Positions 52,971 through 61,750 of a DNA stretch of 64,000 bases are shown here, one piece after another. Where the stretch lies: assembly GCA_017521025.1 (NCBI GenBank), contig JAFXEB010000016.1, forward strand, positions 62,001-126,000. The letters run 5' to 3'. The notes below the pieces were generated by a model. That model ran no database searches. It was not told where the DNA came from and was given only the letters and a program-made list of their open reading frames with translations. The stretch is from Clostridia bacterium. GTDB taxonomy: Bacteria > Bacillota > Clostridia > Oscillospirales > CAG-382. Position 1 is the first letter of the stretch. Each line of letters starts with the position of its first letter. The position numbers were made by a program, and so were the translations under genes.

Positions 52971-54266
52971 ATGAGCAATATTGGAAATTATTTAATGAAA
53001 ATAAGGCAAGAACAGCAAATATCTATTCGCCAGCTTGCTAAATTAACCGGAATTAGTCATAGTGAAATTAATAAAATTGAAAACGGCGAGCGCGAAAATC
53101 CTTCACCGTTACATATCAAATCAATAGCCAAAGTGTTCGGAATCAGTCAGATCGAATGTTTAAAAATCGCCGGATATATTGATGAGGATGCTCAATATCC
53201 TCTTCCGGATTTTTTATCAAATTTTTCGCCGGAAGAACTTGAACAAGTTCAAGCATATGCCAATTTTTTGCGTTCCAGTAATAAGGAAGAACAAAAGGAG
53301 ACCCAAGATACTATGAAAAACAATTTAAAGGTTGCAAGTTTATTTGCCGGCATTGGCGGTATTTGCTATGGATTTAAGCAAGCTGGTGCCGAAGTCGTAT
53401 GGGCAAATGAAATTGATAAAGACGCCTGCAAAACATACCGCCACAATTTTGGCAATGATTATCTGATTGAAGGCGATATCAAGGAAGTTAATCCCGAAGA
53501 TATTCCTGATATAGACATTTTAAACGGCGGTTTTCCATGCCAGGCGTTCTCTGTCGCGGGATATAGAAAAGGATTTGATGATGAGCGCGGAAACCTTTTC
53601 TTTGAAATCACAAGAATACTTGAGGTTAAACGTCCGCGAGCTATTTTACTCGAGAATGTGAAAAATCTAGAAGGACATGATCACGGCAACACTTTCAAAG
53701 TAATCAAAGAACAGTTGGAGTTACTTGGCTACCATGTTCACCATAAGGTTTTAAACACTATGGAATATGGCAATGTACCACAACACCGCGAACGTATTTA
53801 CATAGTCGGTTTCTTATCCAAACAGGCATACGATAAATTCATTTATCCTGATAAAATCCCTCTGACTAAAACGATACATGATATTGTTGATGTCACAGAC
53901 AGAAAACCGCTCGGTCTGTACTATACAAACTCCAAATATTATCCCGAACTTAAAGAAACGATGATAAACAAAAATACTGTATATCAGTGGAGACGTGTAT
54001 ATTGCCGTGAAAACAAAAGCAATGTATGTCCCACATTGACAGCAAATATGGGAACCGGCGGACATAACGTACCTCTGATAATTGACGATTATGATATCAG
54101 AAAACTAACTCCCGAAGAATGCGTAGGATTCCAAGGATTCCCTCCGGAATTTTCATTCCCCGATGACATCTCTAATGCAAGCAAATACAAGCAGGCTGGA
54201 AACTCAGTTTCTGTTCCTGTTATTAAGAGAATCGCAGAAGCAATGGTAAAAGCCTTAGCTGATTAA
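52971..54266 (+). CDS. XRE-fused DNA (cytosine-5) methyltransferase
   Basis: Modification enzyme of a restriction-modification system, 431 residues. Residues 1-70 are an XRE helix-turn-helix (IRQLAKLTGISHSEINKIENGE), a fusion known in self-regulating C5 methyltransferases. The catalytic part starts near 120: motif I LFAGIGG (124-130), motif IV GGFPCQAFS with nucleophile Cys190, motif VI LLENVKNL, motif VIII QHRERIYIVG and motif X KQAGNSVSVPV. The target sequence is unknown. Convergent with the restriction operon; they share the terminator 54268-54297. Confidence 0.95.
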   Translation: MSNIGNYLMKIRQEQQISIRQLAKLTGISHSEINKIENGERENPSPLHIKSIAKVFGISQIECLKIAGYIDEDAQYPLPDFLSNFSPEELEQVQAYANFLRSSNKEEQKETQDTMKNNLKVASLFAGIGGICYGFKQAGAEVVWANEIDKDACKTYRHNFGNDYLIEGDIKEVNPEDIPDIDILNGGFPCQAFSVAGYRKGFDDERGNLFFEITRILEVKRPRAILLENVKNLEGHDHGNTFKVIKEQLELLGYHVHHKVLNTMEYGNVPQHRERIYIVGFLSKQAYDKFIYPDKIPLTKTIHDIVDVTDRKPLGLYYTNSKYYPELKETMINKNTVYQWRRVYCRENKSNVCPTLTANMGTGGHNVPLIIDDYDIRKLTPEECVGFQGFPPEFSFPDDISNASKYKQAGNSVSVPVIKRIAEAMVKALAD

Positions 54267-54267
54267 T

Positions 54268-54297
54268 CAAAAGACCGGTCGTTTAGACCGGTCTTTT
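54268..54297. terminator. Bidirectional terminator between methyltransferase and restriction operon
   Basis: AAAGACCGGTC pairs with GACCGGTCTTT around GTTTA, flanked by A- and T-rich bases. Confidence 0.88.
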
Positions 54298-54298
54298 A

Positions 54299-55459
54299 TC
54301 ATTCAGTTTCGGTCTCTTCTATTCCATAAAATTGTTCATATGTTCCGATTTCTGCAAAGTCAACGGAATAATCTAAGTCGCCGTGCTTTGTAAACACTAC
54401 GCTGTCTACACCAAATCTTTGAAGCATTTCATAAGTAACTACAGTTCCTTCAGGCAGTTCAAAAACATTGCGTAGCAGCCACTCGCCTAATATTTTATTC
54501 GGGTTGCTCATAATAGCTTTACCGTCCTGCTGGCAAATCTTCGCAGGAATTACAGAACCATCCGGCAATGTCAGATTAAATACTGTATCGCGTCCAGGGA
54601 AAAATCCAACCGTCCGTGCTCTGTCTTCGGCAGGATACGGAATGTATAACTCATTCGGATTGCGCGGTCTTCCCGACGCGTTCCATTGGTTAAGACCGCT
54701 TTTTTCAGCTACAAATTTAGTGCCGTCTGACTTTGTAGAATACAATCGCAGACATATTTGCGGAAGCCGAGGCGCCTGTACAGGACGCAGTATTTCTTCT
54801 GCGACATGGACCTGTTCTTCACCGTACATAAGAGTCATTAGGAAGTTGTACGGATCGTCCATTATCTCGACATCAAATGTATCAAGCAGTTCCATATCCT
54901 CAAAAATCATATAGAGGGTATTTTTCGAAACGCTGAAATGATACGTATGATGTCCGTCTGTAAAGTATGTATTGTTAACGTTACCGCGGTTCGGTATCAG
55001 AGAAAGGTTATCTATATCGATATACTCGAACGCATGCTCCAATACCTGCATGGCGCCGGGAACACGCTTAACGATATGGTATATCATTGTATCAATACCG
55101 TTAAGATTTTTCGTTACACGGATTCTCTCATTTCTGTATTCAGCAATTCTACGGACAAGGTCTAATCCTGTAAGCCCTGCAAATGTTTCACGCAGTCTGC
55201 CGAATTCAGCTACTTTTTGGTCATCCTGTCCCATCCACGTTTTCAGACCGATACCTATCCTATTCTTCTTTGCATCGGCAGAACAATCCATACGGGCCAG
55301 ATTATCTGCCTCAAAATATTTACAGAAAATATTTTCGTGAGCTCTGTAAGGAAGGTATGGACAATCGCTCTCAGAGAAAAGCTGTGTCAGATTTCCAATG
55401 ATAGACAGCATCCTTTTGTAGTTCTCACGTTGATTTAACGGTTGGTTTTCATAAAACAT
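54299..55459 (-). CDS. Probable type II restriction endonuclease (NgoFVII/B3-like C-terminus)
   Basis: 386 residues. It lacks an obvious HNH motif. The block DCSADAKKNRIGIGLKTW (residues 58-75) could be a degenerate PD-(D/E)xK site. The C-terminal third (NQWNASGRPRNPNELYIPYP, IPAKICQQDGKAIMSNPNKILGEWLL) looks like the B3-like DNA-recognition domain of NgoFVII-type endonucleases. It is last in the restriction operon, 33 nt after the LlaJI-like gene, and next to the C5 methyltransferase. Family assignment is from memory of related sequences. Confidence 0.65.
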   Translation of the reverse strand: MFYENQPLNQRENYKRMLSIIGNLTQLFSESDCPYLPYRAHENIFCKYFEADNLARMDCSADAKKNRIGIGLKTWMGQDDQKVAEFGRLRETFAGLTGLDLVRRIAEYRNERIRVTKNLNGIDTMIYHIVKRVPGAMQVLEHAFEYIDIDNLSLIPNRGNVNNTYFTDGHHTYHFSVSKNTLYMIFEDMELLDTFDVEIMDDPYNFLMTLMYGEEQVHVAEEILRPVQAPRLPQICLRLYSTKSDGTKFVAEKSGLNQWNASGRPRNPNELYIPYPAEDRARTVGFFPGRDTVFNLTLPDGSVIPAKICQQDGKAIMSNPNKILGEWLLRNVFELPEGTVVTYEMLQRFGVDSVVFTKHGDLDYSVDFAEIGTYEQFYGIEETETE

Positions 55460-55492
55460 GCAACTGCTCCTTTCAAGATTAATCTGCTATGA

Positions 55493-56707
55493 TTAGTTAA
55501 TATTATTTTCAATTTCTTCAGCTAAATCTTTGATTAATTTATCTTTACTCAAATATTCAGACATCAAAAACTTAGTATCGATCATTATACCGGCAATTTT
55601 CTCATACAGCTTATCGCCTTGTTTCCAATCCGACACCGCATAACCTATATAATGCATTTGCTTATCGTGTGATTCTTGGCTTTTTTGAAGATTGCCTGGC
55701 AAAAGAAATGCATTGTATATTTTTTCGAAAGAAAACCCCGGATTACTATCAATGTATTCCCCATATGTGATCTGCTTGTGTATAGACGATGTATTGGGCA
55801 GATCTGAATTAGAGCCTGTATAACCGTACTTATAGTATTTGCCGTCAAGGACATATGCATTTTTACCTTTGATCATAATCGTATCAGGTTCCAAGGCTCG
55901 GTTTGCCTGAACACCTTTAATATGCCAATAAGATCTGGGAAAATATAGAGACTTTTCTTTTATTCCAAAAGCACCGTCTATAAGCTTTTCCCATACATAT
56001 TCAAACTCAAAGGTTCCGTACATATAGTCCTTCTGTTGAAAAACTTCGTCACGCTGGCTTTCTATAATAGACAGCATATCAGAAAATAATTCTTTACTAC
56101 GGTCTGTATTTGTTGAAGAAAGTTTTTCTAACACTACCGCCTTAAATAAATTTTTATTAAATTTAATCTTCGGTTTTCTGAACGATTTGTTTGTATATAG
56201 CCATCCTATATGTACAAATGAACAATATACACAGTAATCATAGATTTGTGCTATAAGACTGTTGTTTAACGGTCTATTTCTTTTAACCATAAATTCTGTA
56301 TATACCGGTCCGTTATTTGTGTATGACGGATTACATTTTTTTATAGTTCTGCTCCAATTAATTTTTCCGCGCACTCCATTTTCGTACAAATTTTCAAATT
56401 CGGTATAATTTCCGTCATTTAAAAATCTCAAAACCATTCTTTGATATGCAAAGATAGGGAAATCATCCGCACCTGGCTCTCTTCGGTCCGGCCGTATGTT
56501 TCTCTCCTCTTTATAATGGAATGTCTTAAGGATTTTAAGCAAAAGGCATATATCTTCGCGTATTTCCGTTTCCTGTTCAGATAATTGAAATCCAATAGGA
56601 AAATGTACCTGCGGTTTGCCGTTATACATTTTTATTCCAACAAACCTATCTGCGTCAAAGCCTGTGGATACACTGCATATTTTAGTCAGCTCTGCGTTAG
56701 TTTGCAT
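55493..56707 (-). CDS. LlaJI-family restriction endonuclease subunit
   Basis: 404 residues. The C-terminal nuclease block LEPDTIMIKG...AYVLDGKYYKYG has the PD...DxK pattern, followed by LPNTSSIHKQITYGEYI, which is characteristic of LlaJI/McrC-type subunits. It should cut DNA when driven by the AAA partner encoded just upstream. ATG 56707 overlaps the McrB-like gene by 11 nt; an in-frame start at 56737 lies deeper inside it without a better ribosome site. Confidence 0.85.
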   Translation of the reverse strand: MQTNAELTKICSVSTGFDADRFVGIKMYNGKPQVHFPIGFQLSEQETEIREDICLLLKILKTFHYKEERNIRPDRREPGADDFPIFAYQRMVLRFLNDGNYTEFENLYENGVRGKINWSRTIKKCNPSYTNNGPVYTEFMVKRNRPLNNSLIAQIYDYCVYCSFVHIGWLYTNKSFRKPKIKFNKNLFKAVVLEKLSSTNTDRSKELFSDMLSIIESQRDEVFQQKDYMYGTFEFEYVWEKLIDGAFGIKEKSLYFPRSYWHIKGVQANRALEPDTIMIKGKNAYVLDGKYYKYGYTGSNSDLPNTSSIHKQITYGEYIDSNPGFSFEKIYNAFLLPGNLQKSQESHDKQMHYIGYAVSDWKQGDKLYEKIAGIMIDTKFLMSEYLSKDKLIKDLAEEIENNIN

Positions 56708-58601
56708 CGTTTTCACTTTCCTCTGCGGCAATATCAAATGCTAAATTAAATACCTTGAATTTTTCCGTCTCAAAAGCGGCTATTAAATCTTCAAGAGTCT
56801 TGTACTTATCAGAGAAAATAATATCTTTATTGTATTTAAACACATCATTCCACAAATACATAATTACTTTTTCAGCAAAAGCAGGGTTGTATTTGCCGTC
56901 GATCAACTTCAAATCTTCCTCTTTGATAAAATAAGCACCTAAGCGTTTGTCCTCATTGCTCATGGCGTCAGAGTTGTCTGCAACAATTTTCTCATTAATC
57001 GCTATCGCAAACCGAGCCCAAGTTACAGGCTCTTCAAGAATTTGAATTTTTGCATATTTTGAATGCACAATATCATTTTTTATCATCTTCATCTTCCAGC
57101 GGCGTTTGAAGGCTGTATCCAAAGTAAAAACGCTTTGGTCCGAAGTATTCATAGTGGCAAGTATAGTCAAGTTGCCGGGCAGTTTAACTTTCTTTTCAAT
57201 ATTACCGTATACTTTTCCTGAAATATCGTGGTTTGTTATCCCATACCAGCTTTCTCCGTTGCTTTTACGGTCAAGCAACTGAAAAATATCGCCAAAAATA
57301 GCAGGTGCATTTCCCCTGTTAATTTCTTCGATTATCAAATAGTATTTATTTGTTTTATCGGAAAATGCTTTTTTCAAAATCCTTGTGAAAGGGCCCTCTG
57401 AAAAATCGTACTCAATCTGTTTGGTATCCGGATTTACTTTCGGCAGAATTTGTCCAACAAAATCCGAATATGTATAATCCGGATGAAAGACAACTCTTTC
57501 CATATAACGTTCATCTTTGCAATACTCTTCTTCAACCGTATGGCTTTTCCCGCATCCGGGTACGCCGTAAAGAAGAATATTATCCCCGTCCGTATGAATA
57601 TTTGATTCTTCATAAGATTCTTCAGATGAACCTTCAGGCGCTTTTTCTCCAAACGCCAAACTGTTTAACACCAATATAGGAAGCTTCCCAAAGATCTTAT
57701 CTGCAAAAGAACTGTCGAAAATCTCTCTGATCCTATCTTGCAACTGCGGTTTTCGCTCTACCATCGCACGCAATATAGCAATCGCCTGTTTGTCAGTTAA
57801 TGATTTGATTGCCTGATTCTGCTCGCCTTTAGTATTCGGACCTATACCAGCAGCATCGTAAGCATCTAAATAAGGAATAAATTCGTTTCTCTTTATTACA
57901 TCGGACAACACTAACTCCATCTTCAATCCGAGCCTAAAGTTCCTTGCATTTTGCCGGTCGTATCCTTTATCAAACGGAGATTTGGTAATACTTGCAAGTC
58001 CAATAAGTCCTTTTTCCCAACTAACTTTATCTCCTCCAAGTGTAATGAATACAAAATTCCCCTCTTTAAGTTCGTCTTCCAGTTGATTCAATTGGTCAAT
58101 TACAATACTATCTTTTCCGAGTTTTACTTCACTGACTAAATCTGTTGCAGCAGGATTTGATATTTTAAAACCAAAAAATTTCATTTTATCCCCTCTATTC
58201 ATACTTTCTACTAAAAATTCAAAATGACTGGGTGTGTCTTTGTTTTCAATAAATTCAGTCAATTTCACTTCGCCGTAATACACAAACGGCGAATGATGAA
58301 CCGACCGATAAAACAGATATATTGTATCCTTACCGCCATTCAAATTTGAAGTGAGCCGCTTATCGTTCATATGGCTGATTTCACCAGCTATATGTAATTT
58401 GTTTCCGTCAAGTTTATCTATGTATTGGGTTGCATATGAAGCCTTTTCTTCGGTCACAAAAAGGATAATAATATCCGAATCTGCAGGAGTAACTATCCCG
58501 CGGCGGATTGCATCATAAGATTTATATCCCCATAGTTTAGCTAACGTTTTCTGATCATATTCTCCAAACAATTTTAATTGATTTATGTCTTCGTGTTTCA
58601 T
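56697..58601 (-). CDS. McrB-like AAA+ NTPase (restriction motor subunit)
   Basis: 634 residues. The N-terminal part contains a recognition-like region (TIYLFYRSVHHSPFVYYGEVKL, similar to DUF3427). The C-terminal AAA+ domain has Walker A GVPGCGKSH (about 345-353), Walker B LIIEEINRG and sensor MNTSDQSVFTLDTAFKRRW, all typical of McrB. It pairs with the downstream LlaJI-like nuclease. The start overlaps the upstream gene stop (ATGA). Confidence 0.9.
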   Translation of the reverse strand: MKHEDINQLKLFGEYDQKTLAKLWGYKSYDAIRRGIVTPADSDIIILFVTEEKASYATQYIDKLDGNKLHIAGEISHMNDKRLTSNLNGGKDTIYLFYRSVHHSPFVYYGEVKLTEFIENKDTPSHFEFLVESMNRGDKMKFFGFKISNPAATDLVSEVKLGKDSIVIDQLNQLEDELKEGNFVFITLGGDKVSWEKGLIGLASITKSPFDKGYDRQNARNFRLGLKMELVLSDVIKRNEFIPYLDAYDAAGIGPNTKGEQNQAIKSLTDKQAIAILRAMVERKPQLQDRIREIFDSSFADKIFGKLPILVLNSLAFGEKAPEGSSEESYEESNIHTDGDNILLYGVPGCGKSHTVEEEYCKDERYMERVVFHPDYTYSDFVGQILPKVNPDTKQIEYDFSEGPFTRILKKAFSDKTNKYYLIIEEINRGNAPAIFGDIFQLLDRKSNGESWYGITNHDISGKVYGNIEKKVKLPGNLTILATMNTSDQSVFTLDTAFKRRWKMKMIKNDIVHSKYAKIQILEEPVTWARFAIAINEKIVADNSDAMSNEDKRLGAYFIKEEDLKLIDGKYNPAFAEKVIMYLWNDVFKYNKDIIFSDKYKTLEDLIAAFETEKFKVFNLAFDIAAEESENDAN

Positions 58602-59455
58602 TCATAAAACTCCCTTAAAGATTCCATACTGCGCAAATCTCCGGCTTGCACATAATAATTATTAGCATCCATGGGTGTCTTACCATTGAGCAACGCCCCT
58701 TGAGGAATAATATGCTTATTTCTTATTACCTGCTTTAAATCGCCATTAGTTATAAAACCAACATAATCATACGACCATTTTTGCTGTTTGATTAGCTTTA
58801 TCAGTTCCGTCTTTTCAATAGTTTCTTTATATAGTAACTTTTTGGCTTTCATTATGTCTTCACAGCTTGGCTGGATTCGAACCAAAACAATAAAGTCATA
58901 CAGGCTGTTAGGTGTACCTAAATTTGGAATATATTCTCCGTCTTCATTCCAATCCTTAGTTTCCAAAAGCAAAAGCTGTCCGAAGTGCTTCGTGGATTTT
59001 ACCGCAACTTCTTTTTCACATACAGTTAAGTCAACCTTATCCCATATTCCTAAATCATAAGTATCAAAGTCAATTTCTATCGTATTGTCGTACTTATAAA
59101 AGAAATTCACAGCCGCGCATTCAGCAAGTTTTCCCTGAAAGGTATTAGCAAATATTTCACCGTTTTTTCTTTCAATCTTTCCACCGCTTCTTGATTTCCT
59201 GTGTTTTTCATCAAATGCCATGGTATATGCAAATTCAAACACTCTTTCAACAGTTTCGTCTTTTAGTTCTCTAACCTGTTTATAAGCAACTTTACGAGTA
59301 GTAATATAACTATTACCTTCTTGCTTTAAGCGTTCAAAATTTATAGTTGACAACAAAACTTCCGGCTCATCAGCACTCTTATTGGCACTGCAGGACCTGT
59401 TCTCCTTTGTACTCGTTTTACTATCGGTTTTAAATATCTTCTTAAAAAAGTTCAT
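58598..59455 (-). CDS. PD-(D/E)xK-like nuclease of the restriction operon
   Basis: 285 residues. A basic, Ser-rich N-terminus leads to a nuclease-like core: GKLAECAAVNFF (Glu), then WDKVDLTVCEKEVAVKST (Asp and x-V-K), spaced as in PD-(D/E)xK folds. No named family is recognised. ATGA overlaps tie it to vsr (upstream) and the McrB-like gene (downstream), so it is probably an integral restriction component or accessory nuclease. Confidence 0.65.
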   Translation of the reverse strand: MNFFKKIFKTDSKTSTKENRSCSANKSADEPEVLLSTINFERLKQEGNSYITTRKVAYKQVRELKDETVERVFEFAYTMAFDEKHRKSRSGGKIERKNGEIFANTFQGKLAECAAVNFFYKYDNTIEIDFDTYDLGIWDKVDLTVCEKEVAVKSTKHFGQLLLLETKDWNEDGEYIPNLGTPNSLYDFIVLVRIQPSCEDIMKAKKLLYKETIEKTELIKLIKQQKWSYDYVGFITNGDLKQVIRNKHIIPQGALLNGKTPMDANNYYVQAGDLRSMESLREFYE

Positions 59456-59874
59456 AAGCCCTCCTTCTTTTTAATTGCACACAGCACTTCTTCAATGCAC
59501 CGTTCTGTTTCTTTTCGGATCTCTTTTTCCCAAAAGCGAAGAACCGTCCAACCATCCGCAACAAGTTTCTCGTTAACTTCTTTATCGCGTTCAATGTTTC
59601 GTTTGATTTTCTGTTTCCAATAATCAGAATTAGTTCCTATACGTTCTGTACTTTCCTTGTAGTTTTTTCCGTGCCAAAACTCACTGTCACAGAATATTGC
59701 AAGCTTGTATTTAGGCATAACAATGTCCGGTTTGCCAATCAGTTTTTTGTAATTCTTTCTGTATCGGAATCCGCGAGCCCACAGCTCTTTGCGAAGTATA
59801 CATTCAATAGAGGTATCCTTGCTTTTTATAGCTTGCATATTTTTACGTCTTTGTTCTGATGTTAAATTATCCAT
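59452..59874 (-). CDS. vsr: Very short patch repair endonuclease
   Basis: Nicks DNA 5' of the T in T:G mismatches that arise by deamination of 5-methylcytosine, so it accompanies C5 methyltransferases. The 140 residues are full length, with SEQRRKNMQAIKSKDT, FCDSEFWHG (conserved Vsr active-site region) and a late VLRFWEKEI. The ribosome site TAGGAG precedes ATG 59874. Confidence 0.95.
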   Translation of the reverse strand: MDNLTSEQRRKNMQAIKSKDTSIECILRKELWARGFRYRKNYKKLIGKPDIVMPKYKLAIFCDSEFWHGKNYKESTERIGTNSDYWKQKIKRNIERDKEVNEKLVADGWTVLRFWEKEIRKETERCIEEVLCAIKKKEGL

Positions 59875-59892
59875 AAGACTCCTAACGAATTA

Positions 59893-60897
59893 TCAATTTG
59901 GCATAATTATATATTGGTCATTAGAAATAACCATGTTTACTGCTTCTATTCCTTTGTTAGAAACCAATGCTTTTATTAAACTTTTCTTTTCGTCAGGCAT
60001 CGACGCTCCCATAAAAACTCTTGTGATTTTTTTCATTGGATACATATACCGTTCAATTCCATCGCCACAGATCTCTTGCCCGACTTTCATATTGCGAAGT
60101 TCCTTTTCAACAAAGACCAATCTGTATTCTTCTTCATGTTCCCATTCTGTAGACTTTGTAATGTAAGGTTGCGCGATCATTTTTATAAGAAAATGATCTT
60201 TAGCTATATCTTCCTGGTTCATTTGAGCAAATAATCTACCGCAATATTCTTTGGCAAAACGCTCAGCTTGAATTTGTGGTCTATCAGTCATATATTCCAC
60301 TTTAAACAGATGGGCTGGATCTTCTTCCAATTCGAATTCTATACACGCTCCAGTATGTTTATCTCCATAATAAGACCACATCAAAATTGAATTAAATCGT
60401 TTGGATAAGCATCCAATGTAAATTGTATCTCGTATTTCGAAAATCTCATGAAACTTTTCTTCCTCAGTTTTGATAAGTGACGGAAGTTCTGTGTTCATTT
60501 TTTCTTTAGCGTCTATCAACGCCTCTGGGCTTTTACTTATTTTAATCGCGGAATTAAGATACTTTTTTAGTCTATTAATTTTAAAATATGGATCATAGGC
60601 AGTTGGTTTGATTCTGGAAAGTTTCTGCACAAACTTATACTCAGCACTAATGATAGAGAACCATACTCGTTGCCAAAAATGCGTAGCATTATCTGACGCT
60701 TTATCAAGCTCTTCAAAAACTTTTTGATCTATTATGTATCCATTAAAAACATCAATTGCGTTATTTAAGTCATCATCACTCCACAAAGGCAAGCAATCAA
60801 ACGGGTCATTGAAAGTTGACGGGGAAGAAAGTGCAAGCTTTGATGTTTTTATAATTTTAAGTGCAGTTTCGCTCGATGTGTATACGTATAACTTCAT
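59893..60897 (-). CDS. DUF2971 family protein
   Basis: 334 residues with the DUF2971 landmarks: LSSPSTFNDPFD near the N-terminus, LWSYYGDKHTGACIEFE (seen as MWSYYGDKHTG here), and WEHEEEYRLV. These proteins are widespread in phage and defence loci, and their fold is related to ADP-ribosyltransferases in some reports; I cannot confirm activity. ATG 60897 is preferred over the in-frame GTG at 60906, which overlaps the XRE stop. vsr begins 18 nt after its stop. Confidence 0.82.
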   Translation of the reverse strand: MKLYVYTSSETALKIIKTSKLALSSPSTFNDPFDCLPLWSDDDLNNAIDVFNGYIIDQKVFEELDKASDNATHFWQRVWFSIISAEYKFVQKLSRIKPTAYDPYFKINRLKKYLNSAIKISKSPEALIDAKEKMNTELPSLIKTEEEKFHEIFEIRDTIYIGCLSKRFNSILMWSYYGDKHTGACIEFELEEDPAHLFKVEYMTDRPQIQAERFAKEYCGRLFAQMNQEDIAKDHFLIKMIAQPYITKSTEWEHEEEYRLVFVEKELRNMKVGQEICGDGIERYMYPMKKITRVFMGASMPDEKKSLIKALVSNKGIEAVNMVISNDQYIIMPN

Positions 60898-60902
60898 AAA
60901 TA

Positions 60903-61115
60903 TCACTTCTCATCCGGTACGATCTCAACGATATCATCCATTGTGCATTCGAGCGCGGTACAGATCTTTACAAGGACATCGCTTGATACGACGGCACCGT
61001 CTTTGCCCATCTTGGTGATGGTGGCGATGCTGATACCAGCTTTTTCGGCAAGTTCTTTCTTTTTCATATCACGGTCGATCAGAAGTTTAAACAATTTCTT
61101 ATAACTAGCGGCCAT
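60903..61115 (-). CDS. Small XRE regulator, candidate controller of the restriction operon
   Basis: 70 residues consisting of one helix-turn-helix (KKELAEKAGISIATITKMGKDGAVVSSDVLVKICTAL). This size and position match controller (C) proteins of restriction-modification systems, which delay endonuclease expression. It heads an operon of seven genes with no gap over 33 nt. ATG 61115 is 7 nt after GAGGTG; an ATG at 61130 overlaps that site. A promoter and an inverted repeat lie upstream. Confidence 0.85.
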   Translation of the reverse strand: MAASYKKLFKLLIDRDMKKKELAEKAGISIATITKMGKDGAVVSSDVLVKICTALECTMDDIVEIVPDEK

Positions 61116-61144
61116 TGCATTACACCTCATAAGTAGTTATAGTC

Positions 61145-61160
61145 AGTGCATTTTATCACT
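61145..61160. promoter_or_regulatory. Candidate XRE operator
   Basis: AGTGCATTTTATCACT, an imperfect inverted repeat placed just downstream of the -10 of the restriction operon promoter, where a bound regulator would block transcription. Confidence 0.5.
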
Positions 61161-61167
61161 AGTCCAC

Positions 61168-61196
61168 ATTATACCACACTGCACGCCAAATAGCAA
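61168..61196 (-). promoter_or_regulatory. Promoter of the restriction operon
   Basis: Minus strand TTGCTA (61191-61196) and TATAAT (61168-61173), spacer 17 nt. Confidence 0.85.
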
Positions 61197-61299
61197 CAGT
61201 TTTCGGCAGAGAAATACTGTGATTTCAGCATTTATCGTTTTTTCGTCACAGAGCAGCTGTGTGTTACTGGATATAAGGCAAGTGCTTATCAAATATAAC

Positions 61300-61338
61300 A
61301 AAACCAACCGTTAAGATCTTCTCTTTGCGGTTGGTTTT
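61300..61338 (-). terminator. Terminator of the DUF4365-like pair
   Basis: AAAACCAACCG pairs with CGGTTGGTTTT; on the minus strand it follows the 131-aa gene stop. Confidence 0.85.
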
Positions 61339-61354
61339 ACAAGTGATATTCAAA

Positions 61355-61750
61355 TTACACACAGCCACCTAAGGTAAGAATGACCTTGGTATGCTTATAT
61401 CCTTTATTCTTACTGCTGCATTCCATAACGATATAGTAATCGCTATCATCCTCAGCTTTTACGACAATTCCTTGTGAGTATGGCGTTTCCCAAAGAGGCT
61501 TTACTCCATAATAAGGAGCAACAAATTCATTCGTAGGATTCGGCGTTTCCACATTGAAACCGTTCGCAAACAACCACGCATGATAGTTTTTAAGTGCAGG
61601 AGGTGCCCCCATTACTTGAAACGACATCAGTATAGCTGTTTGAAACTCCATCTCGTTGTCGATTTCAATTACATATTCTTCAGTGGGATCAAGAGCGTAG
61701 TCATCGCCGGATGATTTTTTCTCAACTTCATTAAGTCGTATCTTTTTCAT
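61355..61750 (-). CDS. Unknown protein, 131 aa, partner of DUF4365-like gene
   Basis: Not recognised. Mixed alpha/beta, ending in a strand-rich tail (DDSDYYIVMECSS, TKVILTLGG). Overlaps the upstream gene by 4 nt (ATGA), so the two are translated together and probably act together. Confidence 0.6.
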   Translation of the reverse strand: MKKIRLNEVEKKSSGDDYALDPTEEYVIEIDNEMEFQTAILMSFQVMGAPPALKNYHAWLFANGFNVETPNPTNEFVAPYYGVKPLWETPYSQGIVVKAEDDSDYYIVMECSSKNKGYKHTKVILTLGGCV

